DNA from: Sphingobacterium sp. R2
Lineage (GTDB): Bacteria; Bacteroidota; Bacteroidia; Sphingobacteriales; Sphingobacteriaceae
DNA: 64,000 nucleotides
Direction: 5' to 3'
Assembly: GCF_040760075.1 (NCBI RefSeq)
Contig: NZ_CP142884.1
Location: 930,001 to 994,000, forward strand
The notes beneath the pieces were generated by a model. It had not been told where the DNA came from, ran no database searches, and saw only the letters and a program-made list of their open reading frames with translations. The first letter of the stretch is position 1, and every line of letters starts with the position of its first letter. The position numbers and the translations under genes are program-made. Positions 1-9,018 of the stretch are shown here, one piece after another.

Positions 1-1824
1 GAATTGGTCTGGTTCCAGTCCATCCCATGGCTCCAAAAATCATTAAAAGTCGGCTCAGCCTATATTATTTACGGCAAGCCGAGCGAATTCAATGGGCAGC
101 TTTCCATTACGCATCCCGAAATGGATTTATATAATCCGCAGGTTAAACAGATCGGTAACATGAGTTTACAGCCGGTGTATTCGTCGACAGAAAAACTCAA
201 AAAGTTCAATCTAGATACCAAAGGGATCCAACGCTTGCAGCAAACTGCATTGGAAACCGTATTCCGTAGTATTGATGAATCGCTTCCCCAGAATGTGCTT
301 GCTAAACATGGCCTCATTTCCAGGCAACAGGCGTTCGCTTCCATCCATTTTCCAAGCGATCAAAAGGAGCTGAACCAAGCCATCAAACGCATCAAATTTG
401 AAGAGCTATTCTTTATTCAGCTCAAGCTGCTCAACAACAAGCAGCTGAATACACAGAAATTCAGAGGCCAGCGGTTCAATAAAGTCGGTGAAAAATTCAA
501 CACGTTCTTTAATGAACGTCTTCCATTCCCTTTGACAGGAGCGCAAAAGCGCGTTGTGAAGGAAATCCGTATGGATACCAATACAGGTGCACAGATGAAC
601 CGCCTGGTACAGGGCGATGTTGGATCCGGGAAAACGGTTGTTGCCCTCATGAGCATGTTGCTTGCTGTCGACAATGGATTTCAGGCCTGTATGATGGCTC
701 CGACAGAAATCTTGGCGACCCAGCATTATCATGGACTTAAAGATCTTGTTGGCGACGATATTGTTACGATAAAGCTTCTCACTGGCTCCACTAGTACGAA
801 AGAACGCCGTTTGATCCACCAGGCACTGGAAGATGGCAGCTTAAATATTTTAATTGGCACCCACGCCCTAATCGAGGACAAGGTAAAATTCAACAACCTG
901 GGCTTCGTTGTTATTGACGAGCAGCACCGTTTTGGTGTAGAACAGCGGGCCAAACTCTGGCGCAAGAATGTCATTCCACCACACATGCTGGTCATGACAG
1001 CAACACCAATTCCACGGACATTGGCGATGACCATGTACGGCGACTTGGACATCTCCGTGATAGACGAATTACCTGCGGGGCGTAAACCCATCAAGACTGT
1101 CCACTTTTTTGAAAGTTCGCGTTTGCGAATGTTTGGTTTTATGCGTGAGGAGATTGCCAAAGGCAGGCAGGTTTATGTAGTGTACCCGCTCATTAAGGAA
1201 AGCGAAAAACTTGATCTGATATATTTAGAAGCAGGACTAGAAAATTTGCAACGCGAATTTCCGCTACCTCAATACAAGATCAGCATTGTTCATGGTAAAA
1301 TGCCCGTAAAAGATAAGGACTTTGAGATGCAGCGCTTTGTCAAACACGAAACGCAGATCATGGTTGCTACCACCGTTATTGAGGTCGGCGTGAATGTTCC
1401 CAATGCCTCGGTCATGGTCATTGAAAATTCCGAACGTTTTGGGCTATCCCAGCTGCACCAATTGCGTGGCCGAGTGGGCCGTGGTGCTGAACAGTCTTTC
1501 TGTATCCTGATGTCGGGGAATAAACTAAGCAAAGAAGGACGATTAAGGCTGGATACCATGGTGCGCACCAACGATGGATTTGAAATTGCAGAAGTGGATC
1601 TGCAGCTTCGTGGGCCGGGCGATATATCCGGGACACAGCAGTCGGGTGTGCTTGACCTTAAAATGGCCAATCTGGCCACCGATCAAGCGTTGCTAACGGA
1701 ATGCCGTAACACCGTCATTGAAATCTTCAACGAAGATCCAACACTCCAGAGCGAAAAAAATCAGTTGCTCCGAAGCTTCCTCGCAAGAAAATCAGATGGC
1801 ATTGCCTGGGACAAGATTTCTTAA
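1..1824 (+). CDS. recG: ATP-dependent DNA helicase RecG (5' partial)
   Basis: RecG remodels stalled replication forks and branch-migrates Holliday junctions in the cytoplasm. The reading frame is open from the first base, so the true start lies upstream. About 607 codons are visible against roughly 700 in the family, so most of the N-terminal wedge domain's beginning is missing. Visible helicase motifs are Walker A GDVGSGKT near codon 205, the Walker B box VIDEQHRFG near codon 303, TATPIPRT near codon 332, and a C-terminal RecG-like segment with QLRGRVGRG and LQLRGPGD. The following gene is hflX on the same strand, but 516 bases separate them, so an operon is not implied. The family assignment is secure. 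Confidence 0.95.
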   Translation, partial: ELVWFQSIPWLQKSLKVGSAYIIYGKPSEFNGQLSITHPEMDLYNPQVKQIGNMSLQPVYSSTEKLKKFNLDTKGIQRLQQTALETVFRSIDESLPQNVLAKHGLISRQQAFASIHFPSDQKELNQAIKRIKFEELFFIQLKLLNNKQLNTQKFRGQRFNKVGEKFNTFFNERLPFPLTGAQKRVVKEIRMDTNTGAQMNRLVQGDVGSGKTVVALMSMLLAVDNGFQACMMAPTEILATQHYHGLKDLVGDDIVTIKLLTGSTSTKERRLIHQALEDGSLNILIGTHALIEDKVKFNNLGFVVIDEQHRFGVEQRAKLWRKNVIPPHMLVMTATPIPRTLAMTMYGDLDISVIDELPAGRKPIKTVHFFESSRLRMFGFMREEIAKGRQVYVVYPLIKESEKLDLIYLEAGLENLQREFPLPQYKISIVHGKMPVKDKDFEMQRFVKHETQIMVATTVIEVGVNVPNASVMVIENSERFGLSQLHQLRGRVGRGAEQSFCILMSGNKLSKEGRLRLDTMVRTNDGFEIAEVDLQLRGPGDISGTQQSGVLDLKMANLATDQALLTECRNTVIEIFNEDPTLQSEKNQLLRSFLARKSDGIAWDKIS

Positions 1825-1979
1825 CCGCATGTCATTTTCGAAATAAAAAACGGGGCCAACAAATAAACTAATAACGTATTTAAGTGAATAAACAGAGCGC
1901 AGTGGAATCTTAAGGCCGATTATCAACATACATAGGATACGAATTGGTATTAATTAGCGTTTGAAGACAATTTAACTTT

Positions 1980-2011
1980 TTTGTATATAAAACCAAATTT
2001 ATTTACTTTTG
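1980..2011 (+). promoter_or_regulatory. Bacteroidota-type promoter in the hflX upstream region
   Basis: TTTG at 1980-1983 is followed after 20 bases by TACTTTTG at 2004-2011, matching the phylum's TTTG / TAnnTTTG consensus. Transcription would begin near 2016-2019, giving hflX a leader of about 325 bases. The motif match is seen; use in vivo is inferred. Confidence 0.6.
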
Positions 2012-2063
2012 CATCATTATGAACATGATATAGAAAAATATCCCTTCTTTTACTAGGCAAAAG

Positions 2064-2192
2064 ATGGCGACCGAACGCTTACATATTTTGAGTTGCCCTG
2101 GTAAGCAAATCACAGGAAATTTATTGGTTAATGGAGAATTATGTCATAATCGGCATCAGTCTTGTGTGGTGTACAAATACATAAATTCTTAA
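2064..2192 (+). CDS. possible 42-residue upstream ORF in the hflX leader
   Basis: An ATG opens a 42-codon frame beginning MATERLHILSCPGKQ and ending in TAA. It starts about 50 bases after the predicted transcription start and stops 148 bases before hflX. It contains three cysteines and resembles no family I recognise. No strong Shine-Dalgarno is visible, which is normal for this phylum. It could be a leader peptide, a small protein or chance. The rest of 1825-2340 holds only a small hairpin (GAGC / GCTC at about 2216-2229) and no other gene I can support. Confidence 0.2.
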   Translation: MATERLHILSCPGKQITGNLLVNGELCHNRHQSCVVYKYINS

Positions 2193-2340
2193 ATTTACCT
2201 TTTCAAACAAACATCGAGCTTTCGGGCTCATTGAACAATAATTAAAAAAGTGAATGAATAACAAGAGTTAGGTAATAAATAGCTTGCACAGCACTGTTCA
2301 ATCACCTTTCGATTTCACTTAAAAGACTTAATAGTACAAA

Positions 2341-3531
2341 ATGGCCAGATTTAAAATACACGATACAGCTATAAAACCCGAAACAGCCGTCTTGGTGAGT
2401 GTCATCACCCCAAGCGTAACGGAAACAAAAGCAAAGGAATATTTGGAGGAACTTGAATTTTTGGTGCAGACTGCCGGTGGTGAAACCAAAGGTATGTTTA
2501 CACAGAAACTAGGTTTCCCTGACCGAGCTACCTTTGTCGGTAGTGGAAAGCTGGAAGAAATAAAAGCATACGTCGAAGCGGAAGAAATCGACATCGTTGT
2601 TTTCGACGATGAGCTTTCACCTTCGCAGCTGCGTAATATTGAGAAAGAATTAAAACGCAAGATACTGGACCGTTCCAATCTGATCTTGGACATCTTTGCC
2701 CGACATGCCAAAACTGCACAGGCAAAGACACAAGTAGAATTGGCCCAATTGCAATATCTTTTACCACGTCTGACCCGTATGTGGACCCACTTGGAACGTC
2801 AGCGCGGGGGTATTGGTATGCGTGGTCCGGGTGAATCACAGATTGAAACCGATAGACGTATCATCCTGGACAAAATTTCTTTGTTCAAAGAACGCCTAAA
2901 AGCAATCGACAAGCAAAACGAGACGCAACGGAAAAACCGTGGTGAGATGATCCGTGTAGCTTTGGTAGGTTATACCAACGTAGGAAAATCGACGATTATG
3001 AATATGATCTCCAAGTCTGACGTACTGATCGAGAATAAACTTTTTGCTACACTCGACACTACAGTACGCAAAGTTGTGATAGACAACCTCCCCTTCCTGC
3101 TTTCAGATACTGTCGGCTTTATCCGTAAACTACCGCACCATTTGGTGGAATGTTTCAAATCCACATTGGATGAAGTTCGGGAAGCCGATGTCTTGATCCA
3201 TGTAGTCGACATCTCACACCCCAACTTTGAGGACCATATCCAGGCGGTAAATGAGACATTGAAAGATCTTAAGGCATTGGACAAACCAGTGATTACGGTA
3301 TTTAACAAGATTGATCTTTACAAACCGGCTATTGAAGAAGGGCATGATGGCGAAGAGATCGAGGTCACGTTGGATGATTTCCGTAATTCATGGATGGCAA
3401 AAAATGCAGATCCCGCAATCTTCCTATCAGCAACAAATAAAACGAATATTGAAGAGTTCAAACAAAAACTGTACGATATCATTGTGAAGATGCACAATGA
3501 ACGTTATCCATACAATAACTTATTGTATTAA
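2341..3531 (+). CDS. hflX: GTPase HflX (ribosome-associated)
   Basis: HflX is a GTPase that binds the large ribosomal subunit and splits stalled or stress-arrested ribosomes. The 396-residue protein has the N-terminal HflX domain (about 1-190, with the glycine-rich GIGMRGPGESQIETDRR segment near 160). The G domain follows: G1 GYTNVGKS near residue 210, G3 DTVGF near 257, and G4 NKID near 321. Its length is normal for the family. The ATG at 2341 precedes a sensible N-terminus. A long leader with a promoter-like element lies upstream, which suggests some post-transcriptional control. lipB follows 63 bases downstream of the stop, across a small hairpin. Confidence 0.95.
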   Translation: MARFKIHDTAIKPETAVLVSVITPSVTETKAKEYLEELEFLVQTAGGETKGMFTQKLGFPDRATFVGSGKLEEIKAYVEAEEIDIVVFDDELSPSQLRNIEKELKRKILDRSNLILDIFARHAKTAQAKTQVELAQLQYLLPRLTRMWTHLERQRGGIGMRGPGESQIETDRRIILDKISLFKERLKAIDKQNETQRKNRGEMIRVALVGYTNVGKSTIMNMISKSDVLIENKLFATLDTTVRKVVIDNLPFLLSDTVGFIRKLPHHLVECFKSTLDEVREADVLIHVVDISHPNFEDHIQAVNETLKDLKALDKPVITVFNKIDLYKPAIEEGHDGEEIEVTLDDFRNSWMAKNADPAIFLSATNKTNIEEFKQKLYDIIVKMHNERYPYNNLLY

Positions 3532-3548
3532 TTTTTAAAAACAATGCT

Positions 3549-3575
3549 GTGAATGGGGCCTTATGTTCCATTCAC
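3549..3575 (+). other. intercistronic hairpin hflX-lipB
   Basis: GTGAATGG (3549-3556) pairs perfectly with CCATTCAC (3568-3575) over an 11-base loop. There is no T-run after it, so it is unlikely to be a full terminator. It may affect stability or partial read-through into lipB. It covers the upstream in-frame ATG at 3553, which argues for the lipB start at 3595. Confidence 0.4.
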
Positions 3576-3594
3576 AAGCTTAAAAAAATACGAA

Positions 3595-4290
3595 ATGAAC
3601 AAAGAGGTGCAGTTTCAAGATTGGGGGCTTGTCGATTATCAGGAAGCCTGGGACAGACAAGAATCCATCTTTAAGGGCGTATTGGACATTAAACATGACA
3701 ATAGGGTCAACGCAACAGCAACCAGTACCCCGAACTACTTGATCTTTACAGCACATCCCCATGTTTATACCTTAGGGAAAAGCGGGCACGAGGAGTATTT
3801 GCTGTTAGATGAAAAAGGACTGGAAGAGAAAGAGGCCAAATTCTATAAGATCAACCGGGGTGGCGACATTACCTATCACGGTCCGGGACAGATTGTCGGT
3901 TACCCGATCCTGGATCTCGACAACTTCTTTACCGATATCCATCTTTATCTGCGTACACTGGAAGAGGCCATCATACTGACCTGTGCTGATTTCGGTATCG
4001 AAGCCGGGAGATATCCCGGGTTTACCGGTGTATGGATAGAACCCGATAAACCGACGGCGCGCAAAATCTGTGCGATGGGGGTTCGCGCTTCACGCTGGGT
4101 GACCATGCATGGTTTTGCATTCAATGTCAACACAGACCTTGACTATTTTGGCAACATCATTCCTTGCGGTATCGACGATAAGGATGTAACATCTTTAAAG
4201 CGGGAACTTGGCAAAGAAGTCGATATGGAAGACGTGAAAGAAAAATTGAAAGGACATATTGCAAAACTCTTTGAAATGCAGGTAGTCTAA
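3595..4290 (+). CDS. lipB: octanoyltransferase LipB
   Basis: LipB moves an octanoyl group from acyl carrier protein to the lipoyl domains of 2-oxoacid dehydrogenases and the glycine cleavage H protein, the first step of de novo lipoylation. Visible motifs are RGGDITYHGPGQIVGYP, the lysine of KICAMGV with RASRWVTMHGFAFN, and the catalytic cysteine in IIPCGI. From the ATG at 3595 the protein has 231 residues, normal for the family. An in-frame ATG at 3553 would add 14 unconserved residues lying inside a hairpin, so I reject it. A strong terminator follows at 4313-4363. Confidence 0.95.
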   Translation: MNKEVQFQDWGLVDYQEAWDRQESIFKGVLDIKHDNRVNATATSTPNYLIFTAHPHVYTLGKSGHEEYLLLDEKGLEEKEAKFYKINRGGDITYHGPGQIVGYPILDLDNFFTDIHLYLRTLEEAIILTCADFGIEAGRYPGFTGVWIEPDKPTARKICAMGVRASRWVTMHGFAFNVNTDLDYFGNIIPCGIDDKDVTSLKRELGKEVDMEDVKEKLKGHIAKLFEMQVV

Positions 4291-4312
4291 TTTAAGATTT
4301 CAATAACATCCA

Positions 4313-4363
4313 AAGGCCCTTTGAAAGCGGAGTTTTAATTCCCTTCAAAGGGCCTTATTTTTT
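4313..4363 (+). terminator. rho-independent terminator after lipB
   Basis: A 13-base perfect stem (4313-4325 with 4344-4356, GC-rich core GGCCC/GGGCC) is followed by ATTTTTTT at 4356-4363. It ends the plus-strand hflX-lipB unit. Confidence 0.85.
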
Positions 4364-4471
4364 GAGCATCCCTTTTTCTACTCGTTAATAAAATCCTTGC
4401 TAACATCACAAATGAAAGATATTTTCAAACGCTTGGAAATCTATACTTGACCCCTACACAATTTCGGCGTA

Positions 4472-5692
4472 TTAACAATAATACATGCACTCATAGCTGG
4501 CCAGTTTTCCATCAACAAATCTGAATATAAATAATCCCGCATCGCCGTTCTGGATATAATATACATGCGGATCAGTGATCCAATTCGCCGAAAGCAGGTC
4601 GCCAAAGTGGTCTACAAAGTCTTTTTCTGCATAATTAGCATCCATCCGCTCACTCCCCATGACAATGGTTTCGCCAGCACTAAAAAATAGCTGGTACAAA
4701 CTACCCACCACTCGCCCTTTATTATTTTTTTCAAAGGCGACGATCATATTGGGTGTTTTATAATAGTACTGTGGCTCCCACCCACATTCGGGCATATCCG
4801 GAACTTCGGAAACCCGTTGTAAAGCCAGTTGCTTCATTTGAGCATCTGTGATCTTTCCGTCAAATAAAGACACGCCTTTCCACTCGAAATGAGTGTTTAA
4901 AGCTTTTAGTTTCTTGGCATATACTTCAGACTGGAGTTCATTGTGAAACTTATCAGCCAAGACCAATTCAAAATCGATATCAACTTTGGGATCCACTACT
5001 CCTGCTTTGGCGTAGGTTTCCTTCCAATAAGTAAGGGCTTCTTTCAATTTGGAATACTTGGTCCAGCCTATTTCCCGTAGACGGCCTACCGCCGCCAACT
5101 CCTTTTCCTGATCCTTTCCTTTGACGTCCAAGTAATCTTTTAAGACCTTTTCATAGGTGAGTTGGGCACCCAGATATTTCATCTGAATATATTCAGGTCG
5201 CTTATGAAAGTGGTCACCAATATACACCCATCCGTCAGCATACAGCGGCACATAATCGACACATACCATTTCATTGAGCCTCGCCCTACGCACAGCGGTA
5301 CTTGTTGTATTAGGAGCCTTACGCACGCGCAATTGTGACACCTGCACATAGAAATGTGGGCATTGGGCATCTGTTGTTCCACAATAGAAATATTGTTTTG
5401 GCTCGCCAGCAGACCTTTTTCCATTCATGGCACTTTTCAGAGGCTGACGGTCTATAAATCCGATATCTCCATTACTTACTTGCACCTTATATTGCATATT
5501 GGTGGAGTCCAATAGATATACTGGTGCTTCTGTCGGAAAGATTCCTAAGAGGTCTTTACTGTTTCTTTCTTCACGGTAGAGGTGTCCCCATGTTGAGGTA
5601 TACATTGGTCGCTGACCTGCTGATTGTGCTATTGCCTGATGCACAAAACAAGCTAAAAGCAGACAGCATATAACAAATACTTTTTTCGACAT
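4472..5692 (-). CDS. secreted protein with bacterial SH3-like segments
   Basis: I do not recognise a named family for the whole protein. It has 406 residues. A clear signal peptide (MSKKVFVICCLLLACFVHQ, probable cleavage after AIAQ, residue 23) indicates export to the periplasm or beyond. Residues about 30-85 and 100-165 look like two SH3-like beta modules, the second containing VSQLRVRKAPNTTSTAV, typical of bacterial SH3 domains. The remaining two thirds is a soluble region rich in Tyr, Trp and Lys with no motif I can name. It stands alone on the minus strand, facing lipB tail to tail. A cell-envelope sensing or binding role is only a guess. Confidence 0.75.
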   Translation of the reverse strand: MSKKVFVICCLLLACFVHQAIAQSAGQRPMYTSTWGHLYREERNSKDLLGIFPTEAPVYLLDSTNMQYKVQVSNGDIGFIDRQPLKSAMNGKRSAGEPKQYFYCGTTDAQCPHFYVQVSQLRVRKAPNTTSTAVRRARLNEMVCVDYVPLYADGWVYIGDHFHKRPEYIQMKYLGAQLTYEKVLKDYLDVKGKDQEKELAAVGRLREIGWTKYSKLKEALTYWKETYAKAGVVDPKVDIDFELVLADKFHNELQSEVYAKKLKALNTHFEWKGVSLFDGKITDAQMKQLALQRVSEVPDMPECGWEPQYYYKTPNMIVAFEKNNKGRVVGSLYQLFFSAGETIVMGSERMDANYAEKDFVDHFGDLLSANWITDPHVYYIQNGDAGLFIFRFVDGKLASYECMYYC

Positions 5693-5907
5693 AAATTAAT
5701 TCTTTGAATAGTAAAGGTTGATCATTGTATCGCGATCAACAGCAGGCAATATCCCTTTTACAAATGCACCAGAAGCCTTCCCAGTTGTCAGTTAAACAAA
5801 CACCTTTTCGATAACCAAATTAAACAAAAAAGGGGCCAATGAAATCACGTGAATCAGGTATTTTTTTGAGGTAGGGAACGATCAGATGTATAAACTACTG
5901 GATGTCA

Positions 5908-6288
5908 TTATTTGCGTTGCAGTAAGCTCACCTGTCCTTCCAATGATAGGATTGTTTTTTCTTGTGCCTTGACCGTTTGTTCTAAGGCATTAACCAGCTG
6001 CTTATAAATACCAAGGCCTTCGGCAGTGACATGCGCTGTTTCTGCAGGTAGAGCACTGAGCGCTCTCTTCTCATCCTTTCGCATCATAGTTCCTTCGCCC
6101 ATGAGCAACCATGCGGGACTAATATCGGGATGTTTGGACAATATAGCGATCATGGCATCGGAACTGAGTGCGGTATTTTTCTGCCCTCCCTTGAAGTTTG
6201 CATAGGAAAGTTGTAAGTCTTTGAAAAATTCGGTTTTGCTGATGCATTTGGTTTCGGCGATCAGCAGCACACGTTCCTTTACATTCAC
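5908..6288 (-). CDS. small HTH/coiled-coil regulator-like protein A
   Basis: The 126-residue protein has an N-terminal helix-turn-helix-like region (about 1-65) ending in ISPAWLLMGEGTMM. The pattern P-W-LL-GEG is common in phage-repressor-like XRE proteins of Bacteroidota. The last 40 residues (LEQTVKAQEKTILSLEGQ) form a coiled coil likely to dimerise. The start is GTG at 6288, preceded by AGAGG on the coding strand; the nearby ATG at 6284 is out of frame. It lies 28 bases after a paralogue with the same layout, so the two are probably cotranscribed. The DNA target is unknown. Confidence 0.7.
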   Translation of the reverse strand: MNVKERVLLIAETKCISKTEFFKDLQLSYANFKGGQKNTALSSDAMIAILSKHPDISPAWLLMGEGTMMRKDEKRALSALPAETAHVTAEGLGIYKQLVNALEQTVKAQEKTILSLEGQVSLLQRK

Positions 6289-6316
6289 TTTTGCCTCTTT
6301 TTAAAATGTTTGTGGT

Positions 6317-6733
6317 TTACTTGTTTCTTAAAGACTTTATTTCCTTTTCTTGGATAGACAATAATCGCTCTAGCGAAATAATTGTCTTCTCCTGAGACTT
6401 AATAGTGATATTTTGTGACGATATGACCTGTTTCAATGAATTGACCACTGCATTAGTTAAACCATCTGCCTCATTAGCTACATAGCCTCCCTCATCTTCC
6501 TCCTGAGCATGAATAGGTTTTAACATCTCACCTTCGCCTTTTAATAGCCATTCTGATGAGTACGCTGGAAATTTTTCAACAATACTCACTAGCCACTTTG
6601 CCTGTACGTCTGTGTTATTACTTAAAGCACGTGTAAATACACCTCTACTTGCTCCTACGGCACTTTCGAAGGCTGTTACACTCAGTCCTTCTCTATCTGC
6701 TATAACTTTAATTCTCGTTAAAAAAGAACTCAT
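6317..6733 (-). CDS. small HTH/coiled-coil regulator-like protein B
   Basis: This is a 138-residue paralogue of the following gene. It has an HTH-like N-terminal half with YSSEWLLKGEGEML near residue 65, an acidic linker (EEDEGG), and a long C-terminal coiled coil (ITIKSQEKTIISLERLLSIQ). The ATG at 6733 is preferred over the in-frame TTG at 6739. Upstream, a 12-base perfect inverted repeat (6739-6750 and 6796-6807) brackets the likely promoter and could be an autoregulatory operator. The next upstream gene, at 6922, is divergent. This is a typical small-regulator arrangement of accessory DNA. Family membership rests on the WLL-GEG signature and is moderately sure. Confidence 0.7.
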   Translation of the reverse strand: MSSFLTRIKVIADREGLSVTAFESAVGASRGVFTRALSNNTDVQAKWLVSIVEKFPAYSSEWLLKGEGEMLKPIHAQEEDEGGYVANEADGLTNAVVNSLKQVISSQNITIKSQEKTIISLERLLSIQEKEIKSLRNK

Positions 6734-6738
6734 AATCA

Positions 6739-6807
6739 ATAATTATCAATATAAAATTTGTTTAATCGAAAATTAGTGTTTAAATTAGCTTCACTATTGA
6801 TAATTAT
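6739..6807. promoter_or_regulatory. 12-bp inverted repeat in the divergent intergenic region
   Basis: ATAATTATCAAT (6739-6750) is the exact reverse complement of ATTGATAATTAT (6796-6807), with 45 bases between. The left arm abuts the start of regulator B. The spacing would let two repressor dimers flank the promoter. Seen in sequence; the operator role is inferred. Confidence 0.45.
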
Positions 6808-6921
6808 AAACACAACATTTTAATCAAAAACCTTAAATACGAAACCAAAAAGGCGTTAGATCAGTGCACGGATCAGTATTTGCCCTAGTATCGGTTTCAT
6901 CGACTAAAAAATTATAATCTG

Positions 6922-7698
6922 ATGAAAAATACGGAAAAGAAACTAAAAGCGAAACATTTTCGCTATTTATGCAAGGATATAGTCAAAAATCCAATGATCT
7001 ATATCAGGGATTTCTATCGCTATGAAACGGATATTATTTGTTGGATGAATAATATTCAGCTTTTTGTCAACGCAGCAACTGTCCCCGAAATGGGAAACCG
7101 CAATTTTGCTGAAAACGGATACCATTGCAAAGAAATGATCAAACAGATTGAGGTGGCTTATGTAATTTTTCACCAATGTCAACTCCCGATACAAAAAAAG
7201 CCATTGAATTTCTTTTCGACAAAAGAAGACTACCACAACTACGTATTTAAACTGGAATATACGACCCATGGACATATAGATCCTTCTGACACCATCAGCA
7301 AGTTCTTCTCGTACCAATCTCTTCAAAAATGGTACGATACAATGGATGATATCATGCACTATCTAACGGTATCCGACTATCGTAACTACGAATATTTTGG
7401 TGATCAAATTATGGCCATACGAGAATTGCTGATGCGACTTGCATTTGCCCTATACTATATCTATAAAGATGAGGGAATATCCTTAAATGTTCCATGCTAT
7501 GTAAAAGCTATCAATGATGAACCTCATCAGTCTACCAAAGAGAAAACTATATTACGGCAAATGATGGAAGAAAGTATTGATAAAAAATATGCTAAAAAAG
7601 AAGCGCAGAAAAGTAGTAATGATATTGAAGACAGCCAAGGCTTGGGCACATCAGAAATCCCCGTAAGCGAAAATAGCAACTTAGAAACGATTAACTAA
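6922..7698 (+). CDS. uncharacterised cytosolic protein
   Basis: The 258-residue protein has no signal peptide or membrane segment and I do not recognise it. Residues 1-190 are rich in aromatic and charged residues and probably helical (IVKNPMIYIRDFYRYETDI near 20-38). The last 55 residues are a polar, low-complexity tail (KKEAQKSSNDIEDSQGLG). It is divergent from the two small HTH genes and 127 bases upstream of the HEPN gene. It could be related to RteC-like proteins of conjugative elements, but the resemblance is too weak to name it. The context suggests an accessory or mobile-element origin. Confidence 0.6.
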   Translation: MKNTEKKLKAKHFRYLCKDIVKNPMIYIRDFYRYETDIICWMNNIQLFVNAATVPEMGNRNFAENGYHCKEMIKQIEVAYVIFHQCQLPIQKKPLNFFSTKEDYHNYVFKLEYTTHGHIDPSDTISKFFSYQSLQKWYDTMDDIMHYLTVSDYRNYEYFGDQIMAIRELLMRLAFALYYIYKDEGISLNVPCYVKAINDEPHQSTKEKTILRQMMEESIDKKYAKKEAQKSSNDIEDSQGLGTSEIPVSENSNLETIN

Positions 7699-7825
7699 CG
7701 CATTTTAAGTACCAAAGATCGATGAAACCCGCATAATCTATAATACCAAATTGTAACGAATTCATGAATGCAGTGAAATGATAAACTATTTATGATGAGT
7801 TACAACAACACCAAACCAATTAATT

Positions 7826-8986
7826 ATGAACACCGATATTAACCCTATTATCGAAGCAATCCTTCGTGCTGTTGCCGTCGATGAAATTTACCAATGGACT
7901 TTTGACCACGACGGTAAAAAGTATCAAATGTTACAGGTCAATCTTACCTCAAATGCCGGAATTCGATTTTCCGATGCCAACAGCCTTATAAACAAAACTG
8001 TTGGCACATACCCCAATGTATATATCAATGTGAACTTTACGCACGAAATACAACAAAAAATAGATCAAGGTTTAGGTCGGGCATACCTTATTTGCCAACC
8101 TGAAAATCGCATTTATCAGAATCCTGTGCAAGACATCCCCCTTGTCTTACCAGATAGTAAAAGTGACGAAGTCATGGAAAAAACACGAACATATATCGAA
8201 AAGGAAAAGGGCAAGATTCGATCTTTTATAGATGGTTACAATTTCTATTTCGAGCATAAAAATCATGCACACGCAGCATTTATGCTACACCAAGCTCTAG
8301 AACTTGCATTTCGAACAGCAGAAAACATCCTCGTCGTTGAGGATAAAAAGTCGCATTCGCTAAAAAATCATATAAACTATCTCAAAGCTTTCGACGATCG
8401 GCTCGGCACACTAGCTGATAATGACGAAAACAAACAGGCTTTGGGGAAAATTAATAAGGCTTACATTGACTATCGATATCACTTTGACTATTTTATTGAC
8501 GAAGATGTATTAGAAACAGCCTATCAGATTGCTATCAATACATTAAATTGGATCTACGATTATTCCACTATTTTGTTCAAAGAAATTAAGTCAAAACTTA
8601 AACCAATCGTAGTGACCAATATCGAAGTTGAAAATTCCAAAAATAACAATGAAATATACAAGAAAAGTTATTGTAATGCCAATTATCGAGACCTCATTTT
8701 AAACGCTATCGAGCGCTATTGCACTCCTGCGTTAGTCGTATGTTTCGGTTATGATTCTGATCATCACAAATATCATAATGCGCTCCAAAGAGCTAAAAAG
8801 AACCATATCACCCATTCCTACTATATTTTTGTTGCTTATGAGACTTTAAATGGCGAGATCAATAATCTAACGCAGCTCATAACAGATATGCTTCCCAACA
8901 ATGTATCGCTCACGCTGGCCCTGGAAAACTCAGCTGTTTTCAGCAAACAGTTTTCAAAGGGTCATCCCTTTTTCTTTCGCTCCTGA
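7826..8986 (+). CDS. HEPN-domain protein, N-terminal part (frameshifted)
   Basis: This 386-codon frame encodes the front of a HEPN protein. Residues 1-110 form an alpha/beta domain that is hard to name. Residues about 125-255 are a HEPN helical bundle (HAAFMLHQALELAFRTAENI), a fold seen in nucleotide-binding and RNase toxins and in RNA-processing proteins. Residues 280-380 form another alpha/beta segment. The frame ends at a TGA at 8984-8986 just after a T5 run, while the -1 frame continues with clearly related sequence to 9516. Restoring one T (CCC TTT TTT CTT TCG) joins both into one protein of about 563 residues. So this is probably half of a broken gene, a sequencing error or, less likely, a frameshifted product. 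Confidence 0.7.
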   Translation: MNTDINPIIEAILRAVAVDEIYQWTFDHDGKKYQMLQVNLTSNAGIRFSDANSLINKTVGTYPNVYINVNFTHEIQQKIDQGLGRAYLICQPENRIYQNPVQDIPLVLPDSKSDEVMEKTRTYIEKEKGKIRSFIDGYNFYFEHKNHAHAAFMLHQALELAFRTAENILVVEDKKSHSLKNHINYLKAFDDRLGTLADNDENKQALGKINKAYIDYRYHFDYFIDEDVLETAYQIAINTLNWIYDYSTILFKEIKSKLKPIVVTNIEVENSKNNNEIYKKSYCNANYRDLILNAIERYCTPALVVCFGYDSDHHKYHNALQRAKKNHITHSYYIFVAYETLNGEINNLTQLITDMLPNNVSLTLALENSAVFSKQFSKGHPFFFRS

Positions 8987-9018
8987 AAGCGGGCGATATC
9001 TGGTTGCAAAATACATCC

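Noticed and set aside
3553..3594. Upstream in-frame ATG for lipB
   Set aside because: The extra 14 residues are unlike LipB N-termini and lie within an inverted repeat; ATG 3595 gives the normal length.
8960..8986. Programmed -1 frameshift in the HEPN gene
   Set aside because: The zero-frame codons (CCC TTT TTC) do not form an X-XXY-YYZ heptamer and no downstream stem is evident; a T6 to T5 deletion explains it more simply.
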